A stretch of 64,000 bases of DNA, taken from assembly GCA_000818945.1 (NCBI GenBank), contig KN805382.1:512811-576810 (forward strand). The letters are read 5' to 3'. The DNA is from Schizochytrium sp. CCTCC M209059 (lineage: Eukaryota; Sar; Bigyra; Thraustochytrida; Thraustochytriidae). The position numbers and the translations under genes were made by a program. Under the pieces are notes generated by a model. That model saw only the letters and a program-made list of their open reading frames with translations, did no database searches and was not told the DNA's origin. How positions within the stretch are numbered: the first letter of the stretch is position 1; each line of letters opens with the position of its first letter. Positions 1-9,900 of the stretch are shown one piece after another.

Positions 1-384
1 CACCAAAGCTACAAGAGCCACGTCCAGTGTGCAACAAGTACTGCGTGAATGTTTAATAGATTGACTGCAAGACGAGTCGCGAAGCAATCACGTACGCATC
101 TGGATGAGGTCGAAGAATCTGTCCTTGATCCCTCCATGGTGAAGCAGATCGAAAAGTAATTGCCGAGCAAAGCAGAAGCAACATCGCTTGGATCCTCTGA
201 GGCGCAGAGCATCCTCGGCAAACGCAGAAAACGATCGCGCTCACGAGGCCAGAGGCAAAGCAAGACAAGGCAAGGCAACGAATCGGAGCGAGGCGCCACT
301 GGTGGACGACTTCGAGAGGCTTCGGCCCCCCAACGGTTCGGCCGAGCGCAAGGGCACCTGAACAAGTCGAGAAGGACATTGAGC
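1..384. other. 5' flank of the exopolyphosphatase gene
   Basis: The frame of the following gene stays open upstream to a TTG at 160, but this part has no ATG and encodes an Arg/Ser-rich low-complexity string. I therefore read it as leader sequence. No other gene is supported here. Confidence 0.5.
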
Positions 385-1680
385 ATGGCGGCAAGCTTGG
401 AGCAAGTCCTCGCACGAGGTCGAGCTGCCTTTACCCAGCTCGAGGCCGCAGCCCCGGCGGGGGGAAGGCGCATTCTGGCTGTAGCGGGTAACGATGCATG
501 CGACGCGGACTCGCTGGTGAGCGCCATCGGTTTTGCGTGGTGGTGGTCCGTAAGCAAGAGCACGGCCGATCTTGGATGCGACCCGGTGGCTCTCGCCAAC
601 GTACCGCGCAATGAACTCAAGCTGCGCAAGGATGCCGAGCTGCTTTTCAAAAAGGCAGGCATGTCCCCCGAGGGTCTCGTCTTTGTCGACGAGGCCGCGC
701 AGGTCCTGCAGACTGTGTCTGCAGAAACGCGCGCCTCGCACGTTGCGCTGGGGCTCACGGATCACAACGCGCTCACGGCCCGTCTTGGATCCATTTTCGG
801 CTCAGACGTCAATGTCATGGGAATCATGGATCATCACCAGGATTCTGGCGCGCACAAAGACGCGGCGGTGCGAGTCGTCGACGAAGGATGCGGCTCGGCA
901 TGCACCCTTGTCGCCGAGCGAATCCTGGACGAGGGCGAGGCCCTCGATGTACCGGATGCCCTGGTGACCATGTTGCTTGGCGTCATCTTGCTCGACACCC
1001 GTGACTTTGACCCCGATGCTAAAAAGTTCAGCGACAGGGACGTTCGCGTGCACAAGGCCCTCTGCGACCGCTTCGCGTCGATTGTCCCTGATCGCGAGGC
1101 CCAGTCGGTTCTTTTCCGCGAACTCATGGATGCCCGAGGCGACGTCGAAGGTTTTTCAGCATCAGATCTGCTGCGCCTTGACTTCAAGAGCGTCGCGCTC
1201 TCTCAAGGGACCTTTGCTGGGTCTACCGTTGGCTTTGCATCAATCATGGACACCGCCAAAGGGTTCGTAGCACGCGCAGAGGAGAGCGGCGAGGGGCTTG
1301 ATACAGCCTTGCAGTCAATGATGAGTGATAGCGAGCTTGATGCGCTCTTTTGCCTGTGCAAGCCCGTCAAGGTGCCCGAAGGTGGGGGTAAGATGAAGTC
1401 CGTAGTGATGCGCGCGCGCAAAGAAGGCTTGCTGTCTCCCTTGTGCGACGTGCTTGACCGTCTTCCGCAAGGACTGCCTGACGAGCTTGCTGCAAATCCA
1501 CTCTTTGGAGCAGATGTGCAAGATATTGTCAATCAAGGTTTTGGACTTGTTGCTGACGAGTCGTTGCGCGAGAGCGCTGGCCTTCCTGCAGAGGGACTCG
1601 CCGCCGTCAAACACTTGCGGCGTGCAATTACGAGAAAAACCCTCATGCCAACCGTAATTAGCATCCTCGAACAAATCTAG
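385..1680 (+). CDS. PRUNE/PPX1-type exopolyphosphatase (DHH phosphoesterase)
   Basis: Encodes 431 residues, close to yeast PPX1 and animal prune in length. Enzymes of this family hydrolyse terminal phosphates from short-chain polyphosphate using two metal ions; prune proteins also act on cyclic nucleotides. All DHH-family motifs are visible: N-D-x-x-D-x-D-S at residues 36-43, D-H-N at 126-128, the D-H-H triplet at 149-151, and the fourth metal-binding aspartate in LLDTRDF near 204-207. The remaining half matches the position of a DHHA2 domain. The start is the first ATG in frame; the open frame upstream has only a TTG. No targeting signal is evident, so a cytosolic location is inferred. It converges on the secreted-protein gene downstream, whose stop lies 174 bp away. 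Confidence 0.9.
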   Translation: MAASLEQVLARGRAAFTQLEAAAPAGGRRILAVAGNDACDADSLVSAIGFAWWWSVSKSTADLGCDPVALANVPRNELKLRKDAELLFKKAGMSPEGLVFVDEAAQVLQTVSAETRASHVALGLTDHNALTARLGSIFGSDVNVMGIMDHHQDSGAHKDAAVRVVDEGCGSACTLVAERILDEGEALDVPDALVTMLLGVILLDTRDFDPDAKKFSDRDVRVHKALCDRFASIVPDREAQSVLFRELMDARGDVEGFSASDLLRLDFKSVALSQGTFAGSTVGFASIMDTAKGFVARAEESGEGLDTALQSMMSDSELDALFCLCKPVKVPEGGGKMKSVVMRARKEGLLSPLCDVLDRLPQGLPDELAANPLFGADVQDIVNQGFGLVADESLRESAGLPAEGLAAVKHLRRAITRKTLMPTVISILEQI

Positions 1681-1854
1681 GATGAATTCTTTCGTGAGCA
1701 AGTGGCCTCGTTGCTCGCTAAGTTGCTTGCTTGCTTGTGAGCTGGCTTTGCTGAGCAAGCGCAAGAAAGTCCTTGCTGCAGTCGATTCTTCATAAGCGTA
1801 CATGACAAAAGAAACTTTAAAAAAACAGTGTGAAAAGAATACTGATCTTGAATA

Positions 1855-2238
1855 TTACAAAAGACTAACGCAGGGACTCTGAGCAGCGCAAAAATACGTA
1901 TACATGTCAACCTCAAAAGCGTTTTCGCAAAAGTTGTTCAGTTTTCGTCCCTTGCATTTCTTTTTCTTCATGCACGTCAGGACGGAGTCGAAAAAGCTTT
2001 CTTGCGCGCTGCACATTTGCAGAATATCGTCTACTTCGGGCCTTGCTGACGCCGGTTTCATGCACCGCTTGGCTGCCTTAAAGCATCGTTTAGTGAGCCA
2101 CTTGGGGCGCTTGCCGAGCTCGCGACGCGTACGCAGCATAAGACTATCGTTTTCTCGCACGTGAAAACCCGCGCAGAGTGCGAACATCGCGGCCACTACG
2201 AAGAGCGCAAGAGCACCACTTGCGGAAAGAGAAGCCAT
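1855..2238 (-). CDS. Small secreted cysteine-rich protein, unknown function
   Basis: A 127-residue protein. Residues 1-24 form a typical signal peptide: a short polar start, then a hydrophobic core ending near CAGF. The mature part is basic (Lys/Arg runs such as KKKKCK) and has eight cysteines, compatible with four disulfides. Spacing is C-x6-C in the first pair, then C-x12-C, C-x5-C and three C-terminal cysteines. I do not recognise the family. An upstream in-frame extension to 2376 lacks an ATG and would bury the signal peptide, so the ATG at 2236-2238 was chosen. It could be an extracellular or vacuolar small protein. Confidence 0.65.
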   Translation of the reverse strand: MASLSASGALALFVVAAMFALCAGFHVRENDSLMLRTRRELGKRPKWLTKRCFKAAKRCMKPASARPEVDDILQMCSAQESFFDSVLTCMKKKKCKGRKLNNFCENAFEVDMYTYFCAAQSPCVSLL

Positions 2239-3251
2239 CGCTCCTCGTAAGAGCTGGCCTGACCTTGCTTGACGTACAGTGCGTGAACAGCGGCGGCCGT
2301 GATCCACCTGACGCGGGCCCCGTGGCCTCGCGTAATCTGCGCAAAGCCCGTGAAGGCTTTGCTTGATTGCGTTCACGCGTGCAGAAGCCGGTGAATCGGC
2401 TGCAGCTCGGCCATCTTTTTACTGGATAGGTACTATACACCTACGTACTATACATAAAAGCAAAGAAGGCCAAGTTCGGCCATCCATCATTGACTGACAG
2501 GGAGAGACACACAGTGCGTGAGTGAGCGACTTACGGAATACCATACACAAAGTGGAGTAGGACTTTTGCCCAGTCGTACAAATGGCGTCTCCTTGCAGTT
2601 CTTCCATCAAGCCTCTCCCCCTGTATTTTCTTCTTTGTTTATCGGTTATTCGCCAGTAAGAAGTAGGCCTATGACCCCAAGGGAAACTATTGTCCGAAAG
2701 GGTTATCTGCGCTTCTAGTTGTGGTTGGTTGTTTGGCTGGCTTGCTTAGAAATGTGGCTGGTCTGTCCCACGTCGAAGCGCAAGTGCGTCGACTTGCTTT
2801 CTCATTCGATGCGCACAAACGGACACGATTACCACCCGGCCGACTAACAGCTGCAGATAACTCCGCGTGTCCTTTCATCATCATCCTATGGCCCGCCTAG
2901 CCTAGCTATGCATTTCTAGCTCTCTCCCCTTCGAGAGCCTCTAAGACAGCAGCCTGGCAGGCGGCTGGCTGCTGCTGCTGCTGCTGGCTGATGTGACCGA
3001 CCTCGCGAGCGACGGCGACGCTCTTCGCGGTGATCACGCCGATCGCGCTCAGACAGGAACAGAGAGCGCACGATCTCGAAATGTGCTGGATCGGTTCTGC
3101 GGAACGGTGCCAGCCTTTTCCGCCTTTTCGGGTTTCTCGCATGGAAAAAGCAAAAGCGCATCGAAGAGCGACCTCGAGGCCGCGTACGCGCGCGTGGCGC
3201 GCGAGGCGAGGAACGACGCAGGCGGCGCAGGCGGCGCTCAAACGCGGAGCA
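2239..3251. other. Intergenic, no supported gene
   Basis: About 1 kb between the secreted-protein gene (-) and the coiled-coil ORF (+), so it should carry the promoters of both divergent genes. It has AT-richer stretches near 2420-2460 with TATA-like words and a CTG/CAG run near 2968-2986. No coding frame with recognisable protein character was found. Confidence 0.5.
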
Positions 3252-3788
3252 ATGACCATGAGCTTTGACGCGGAATGGACCCACGTGGACGCCTCCTCGG
3301 TCCCCGAGGATTGGCTCCAGGTGAGCCCGGGCGAGGAAATTTCTCCCTTGAGGGCGACGACGACGACGACGACGACGACGACAACAACAACAAGAGCGAG
3401 GACGAGCAAGAGACGGGGTGCACAGCAACGACGGGCCGCGGGCCTTGATTGGGATGTGGACGATGCGGAAACCTCACGTCCCGAAGCAGCAGATGGCACG
3501 CTGGAACGTAGACTCGTGTTTCGTCTGGCTCGCGAGAAACGCGAGCTCCAGAATCGCGTCAGAGCTCTTGAAGCGGCACTTCTGGAGGGCCCAGCGACGA
3601 CACACCAACAACAGGCGCTTGCGCGCAGCAGGAATGACCGGACTCGAAAGGAGCTTGCCGCAGGAGGCAAGCGAGCACCTGCGCACATGACCTCACGAAA
3701 GAGCAAAATCAAGGACCAAGGATTTCGCGACATGACGCGACGCAGCTCGCAGCGCATGGGCACGACCAACACGAATAGACTACGATAA
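3252..3788 (+). CDS. Hypothetical coiled-coil protein
   Basis: A 178-residue frame from the first convincing ATG; a second ATG lies two codons later. The frame is open further upstream, but only with non-ATG starts and Arg-rich translation. The N-terminal 35 residues look protein-like (Trp/Asp/Val-rich). They are followed by a run of about 12 threonines from an (ACG)n microsatellite, then an Arg/Leu/Glu heptad-like segment (roughly residues 88-118) that should form a short coiled coil, and a basic tail. I do not recognise the family. A 5' exon could be missing. It ends about 150 bp from the convergent stop of the ubiquitin protease gene. Confidence 0.45.
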   Translation: MTMSFDAEWTHVDASSVPEDWLQVSPGEEISPLRATTTTTTTTTTTTRARTSKRRGAQQRRAAGLDWDVDDAETSRPEAADGTLERRLVFRLAREKRELQNRVRALEAALLEGPATTHQQQALARSRNDRTRKELAAGGKRAPAHMTSRKSKIKDQGFRDMTRRSSQRMGTTNTNRLR

Positions 3789-3934
3789 GAAGATACAAAA
3801 TTCAATAACTTCGCACGTTCCTTTTTTTGTTCCCAAACTTATAATTTGTAGTACAGGTCCCGATGTTGAAGGATCCTGAGAGCAAAGGATGAAAAAAACT
3901 AATCAGATCAAAGCGAGCGAGCGCCCCGCCCCGA

Positions 3935-6900
3935 TCATTCCATCATCGCTTGCAGACAGGCCTCGTAATACGACGAAGTCCGGCGTTCAAGCTCTTGCTG
4001 GTGAGAGACGACATTCTCGCGCATAACACTCGTGAGAAGCTCGGGCAGCGGCTGCTGTCGTAGCACCGAAACAACGTTCTGAAAGTGCGTCGGTGACAAG
4101 CCCGGAGCCTGTTCATGCTGTCCCGACGCTGAAGATGAGGATGAAGGCGACGTGAAGGACCTTTCGAGTTCCATCGCCCGCGGATTTGCTTGATGTTGCT
4201 CGCGCGTCTCATCGCGGTCGACCTGCTCGCGAGTTCGGGCCTTTTTGGCAGGATGTTGGCCTGCCAAATCGGAAGCCTTTTCAGTTCCAGCAGGCTGTAG
4301 CTGTCGGTAAAAGAGCAGGTACACTGTATTCGACTCAGACTGTTCAATCTGGTTTGTCATCATCGCCCAATCAACGGGTAGCACCTTGGCATCGTTGAGC
4401 AGACGCCAAGGCGACGTTGGGCTGTCACGCTCATTGATGCTCTCGTCGGAAGCATCGCGCGTGTACGCAAAATAGTGGCCCGAGTTAGCATTTGCGCCAG
4501 TGTGGACGAGAACGGCGTACAGACCATACGGGACGTCCTTGATGTCCTCCGCTGCAGCGTCTGCAGTGGCGCCGCAGGGAAGGACCAGCACAGGGTCGAA
4601 ACGGGTGCTCTGGAGGTGTTTAATGGCCCGCCCTCGCTCGTAGTCGAAGCCCATGCGTTTCACCGTCAGAATCAGGTGTTCAGGCGGGCTGGCCATCAGC
4701 GTGGATTGCTCGTGCATGCGCTTGACGCCTTCATTGTCGCACATGAGCATGTCAGATCCATCGAGCACCGCCGAGCTAAAGTAATGATGCACTAGACTCT
4801 GAATGCTATGGTCTGCGCGCCTGTCCGAGAAAAGTTTGCGCCCCCCACGCCACAACTCGCTCGGGTCCTTTGCAATGGCAAGCTGAACATACGTATCTTG
4901 CACAAGCTGGACAATGCCAGCAGTTTTCGCCCACGACCACGAAGCCAAAACTTCGCAGTGCGATGCATCCTTCCGCCCACGCCAAATCGTCGGGGCCCTC
5001 CGCAGTGCGTCTGTGCCGAAGGCATCTGTTTTGGTCCACGATCCGCACATGATCCAGTCTGCGCGTGGAGCCTTTCGCCCCGCAGGACGCCTCCGCTTCG
5101 CCGCCTCGCGGGTCCACGAAGGCAGCATGGACTGCCCCATTTCCAAACCTTCGTCTCCCTCGAGTGGCAAAAGCACCAACGAAAGCCCTTCGCTTGGGCT
5201 GGTGTTTGTTAGGGCAGAAACAGCACTAAAGGAGCCCGTGACAAGCATTGCTTCCCGCATCGTCGACACGGCATAGAGGTGCAAATCGCCCCAGGAGGTC
5301 TCGTACGTCCCGTTGAGCACATGAGGGTGGATTACTGCCGAGGAATCTCTTTCATCTGCGCAAAGAAAGATTTTGTGCGTCCCCGTCATCGTGAGGTTCG
5401 CCTCCATTTGGTTTGAGACCGTTCGGTCAATGGCAGAAAATCCAGGAGGCACCTTTTCTGAAAGGTTCCGCCACTGCAGCGCAAGTCGATGAACTGCGCG
5501 TGTCGTCTGAGCGCTTGAGCACCTTCGATAGGCCAAGTACATGGCCACGCCGCCTGTTCCATGGTTCAAGTCGGCATTTGCGCCTGAAGGTGTATGTGTC
5601 ACAGGTTGAAAGCCGTTCGGAAGCTCTTCCAGGTCGGCAAGGAAAAGAGCGACTTTGGCGATCGGGTCCTCACCCGGGTCCGCGCTATGGCGCGCAGCAA
5701 GTAATATGGACATCGTGCTATCGCCATCGCGAAGATTGCAACGTTGGGCATTGTCGAAGCTTGAAATGACTTCAAAGCCCGGCGGGGTGGCCTCGCCATC
5801 TCGGAGGACGCACAGGTCCACAATCGGGCCTTGCGCGCCCTGGGTCGTTGAGCTCACGCGCTTTCCATCCACGTTGATCTGGGCAGCGGCAATCGAAGTC
5901 GAGCTATTAGCTGAATTGATAGCAAAGCCGGAAAGGCCCCACTTTCCACCTCCGCAGTCCTGAAAGCTAAACTCAACGAAATTGACATTGTTGTTTTCCT
6001 GGCATGCGTAGCCAAGAAAGGACCAGCGGAGGGACTCGGGCCGAAAGAATGCTGTGCCGTGCAAGATTCCTGCTTGACCTTCAGGACCGAGCCTCGAAAA
6101 GCTACCATGAAAGAATCCGGCCTGTACAGGTTCATTGAGACCTCGTAGCTGCAGGGTCTTGCCGCGACCAATGGCAAGTCCGGGCGGAGGGTCCATATTT
6201 TGATTCGAGCCTGCGGACCCAGACCCCGACGAGCCCGATCCATTCTTTGCTTCGTTTGACGAGATTTGCGGCAACCAATTTCGATCAAAGAGAGCACGAA
6301 TGGGGTCCGCTTTTATACGAGCGCCTCCTGGCGTCTCTTTCACTTGCGCTGCCGGAGCGATCTCGTCCGATGCGCTTGGCAAGTCACCAGCCTCCGGAGT
6401 TGTTGTTACCGTCGCCGCCGAGGAGGATGGCGACGAGGAAGACGATGATGAAGAAGAAGAGGATGAAGAAGAGGAGCTTGTGCCGTCGCGTTTGTTATCT
6501 CTATGATCCGTCGTGAGGCGGCGCTCGTAGAGGTCAAGGACTTCGTTGAAGCGATACGGCGGCACCACGCGAGGGGCGCGAAAGATGGAGACTTGGGTGA
6601 TAGGAGTTCCTTCACCACGTCTCTTCATTAGCGTGCGCCCGCCCCGAAAAACGAATGTACCGCATGACTCAAAACCATTTTCTTTGAAGTGAGCCTCTTG
6701 CGCGCGCTCGACGAGTACGAGGTCTGTAATTGGCTTGACAAAAACGCGCGAGTCGCTAAACCAAAGAAAGACATCACTCGACGCGCTTTGCGAAGGATCC
6801 AAGGCAAGGTTCAGAGGCGTGTCCAGTACCTGGTACTCTGCCGTCTGGTTCAAAAGCGGGGCTGTCGCAACCAATACATCTGTTACGGGCATGCCTCGCA

Positions 6901-9900
6901 TGTAGCAAAGCTTGACAGGTGTCGTTGCAGGCCCGGCGCCAGAGGTCGAACCCGAGGCCGCAGTTTGCGCAACTGGAACCGTTGCTCCTGTCCCTCCACC
7001 TGCACCTGGCGATGCGTTTGTCGCACCTGCGGTGACTGGCACTCCAGTCACTACGGCTCGAGCCTGCCAACTTGGATTCAGGTCAGTGGAGATGACGCGC
7101 GCGTCCTCGGGGGGCGAAGCAATATTTTCCGCGCCAACAAGAACGTTGAGGTCCGTGATGGGGGATCCGCGTGCGCCGCACTGGAAAAAGAGATACACCT
7201 GATCTGGTTTGTTTCCAGTAGATGCCGGCGAAGGCGCAGAAGCACCGGAAGCCGCACTCGCGGCAGCCTCTGCTGGGGTCGGCGCCGGAGGTTCGGGCCC
7301 AGGGTTCAGATTGACGCCTACGCTTCTGTACCCATTCGGGGTGCCCGGAATCGGGTCTGAACCTGGGACGACCCGAACGAGCAGCTCGGTAACGGGCTCG
7401 GCGTCAGGATCGCGACGAACGCATAGAAAAACGCACGGGTGATCATCCTTGTCTGCGTTTACATTAGCACGAATAAGCTCAAAACCGTCAGGAACTCGAA
7501 CTTCGTGTAGTCTCGACTTGGTTGCGCACGTTACCGCAGTGATGTCAGTAATGGGCATGAACTGACTGGGCAAGGTCACAGCAAGGCCGCGCCCAGCCTC
7601 ATCCATAACTTTGGCCGTCCCACACGAAGCGCATCGACGAATCTGGGCAACGCTGTACCCGAAAAGTTCATCGAGCAGAGCACCTTGGGGAAAAGCGTCT
7701 TCAAGCTGAGCAAAGACGTAATTATGAAAGTCTGAGACATCCATTTGCTCGCCCGTACGCCAGTCCTGAGAGAGGGCCCTTTGCAGCCCTCTGGAAGCAA
7801 AAACAGGTGTCTGTGATACGAGAAGTCGTGCGAACAGCTCGCGAAGAGCGTGAATAAGAGCATTGTCCATCATTGTCCCCTCCGGGGGGAACAACAGCGC
7901 ACGTCGCAGCGCACTCGTGGCAAAAAGCGCCTGCAAAAGCGAGTTTTGATAACACACGTTGTAGAGTCCCTGCTCCATGTTGCGGAGCCCCGACGCAAAA
8001 GGCGAAAAGGGAAAATTTCTTTCATCGTCGGTGACCTTGATTTGAGCCTCTCGCGCATCGCGCAGCGCCATTTCCTTCAGAGAGGTTACAATTGTTGTTT
8101 CCCGCAGACGTTGGACGAGTCCGCGACACTGTTCCGCATCTGCCTCGAGCTTGGCGTTCCAATTCCCGGAAGCAGCATCGCCAAACGCCCAGGTTCCGAA
8201 GAAGCGCTCTCCTGCATCGTCGAGCCGCAAGTCCACATAGTGTGGCCCATTTCGACCCACGCCTCGCGCAAGCCAAGCTCCCGCGATGCGCCAAGTCACC
8301 GACGCTGGGTCGACATGCGCGAGAAGCTGAAAACGGCCCTGGTTGTCTCCATACTCTCCATCTAATTCGTAAACGATTCGATCCTCGTCACCAGCCGCTG
8401 CGACAACATCCAGAGTACCCAACGTGGTGTCCCAGTTTACAATACTGTCCAACATCGGAAGCCCCGAGTCGTCCCCACTTCCCTCGTCGCTGAGAGAGTC
8501 GGCCATTCGCGCCATTTCCGCTTGGAGGGCAGCCTCTAGATTTTCGCAGCGCGCCTTGATCGCGTCGCGAAGTTTCCCGTCTTCGATTTTATTCGACGCA
8601 GCACTTTGCTCCGGGGCTGAGGCCGCTGCGGCCGTCGTCGTCGCCGTTGTCGTCGCCAATCCACCTGCCCCGGCTTCAGCACCTGCGGCTCCTGAGGTGG
8701 TCCCTGGCCCAGAGGCTGGGACGCTGGGACGTTGCGAACCGCATGCGGAGCACACCACATTTGAGGCCGGGTTGCGCAATGTGCACATGGCGCAATTCCA
8801 AGCTTCCTCAACCCCGCTCGCTGCGCTGGGACCCGGGTCACCTGGCGCTGCGCTTGCTGGCCGAGCCTGATGACACATTTCACAGACTGAGTTAGAAGCC
8901 GCATTGCGAAATGTGCATTGCAAGCACGCCCATTGCGAGGATGCGCCACTCGAATCAGAGCTCGGACCTGGTGACGCGATTGGAACCAATGCAGTGGATG
9001 TTGAACCAGAATTGGGGTTGGGTCTATCGCATGCCTCACACATCGTGGCGCTCGGTGCATTCAAGCACGTGCAAACTGGGCACTGCCATTGCTGTGGGGT
9101 CTCGCTTGCGGCCGCGGAGCTTGCCGCATTCGAAAGGTCAATGAGTGGCGAGTAGTCACCTGCGGCCTGAGCAGTTCCGCTACCAGAGCCCGATGACTCG
9201 TTCGTCACGCCTGGAGCATCCGCAGCGGCGAGCAAGGAAGATTTTCCTGAAATCTCCCACGGAAGGCGGCGGCTCTCGGCGCCGGCACTTTCCTTTGCCC
9301 GTGCTTGGATCCTGAGCACCGCGAGAGGCTGCGTATTGGTCATGACGCCGAGCAAGACGCCGTCCAAGTTTGTCATTCGGAGGAGGGAAGGGAGATCGGC
9401 GGCCAGGGTAGCGAGTACATTGTTGTTGACCAGAACTGAAAGCTCATGAGTGTTCGAGTACGCAATGCCCACACGAATATCAATTCCATCCCTGGACTTG
9501 CCTACTTCTGCACTTGGAGTGAACCCCACGCAGGGAAGCTGCACAAGGGTTTGAATATGGGGCTGGGCCACTTGCACGGAAATTCTGTACTGGAATCCGT
9601 GCCCGGAGACCGTGTCAACCGACAGGAACAGTTGCACCTGGCGATCAAAAGCTCCGTGCCGCTGATACGTGTACTTGAGAACATCCCAGTACGAACCGGC
9701 ATGCAAGACAAGACAAGCCTGGGTTCCTGGTTTGATGCACATGGTGAACTCCGCTTCGGCACCGTCCGCGATGGGGAGGCGACGTTGTGTCCAAAGTGAG
9801 GCTCCAGGACTAAGGCTGACTCCAGCTTGTTGTCCGCTGCGAGCATCCAGAACAGGACCAATAGAAAAGAGCTCGCCTTGAGAATGCAAGCCGTACAAAG

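Noticed and set aside
2906..3805. A 299-codon minus-strand frame opposite the coiled-coil ORF
   Set aside because: Poly-Val/Arg/Ser composition from the (ACG)n repeat. The plus strand has better protein character, though neither is certain.
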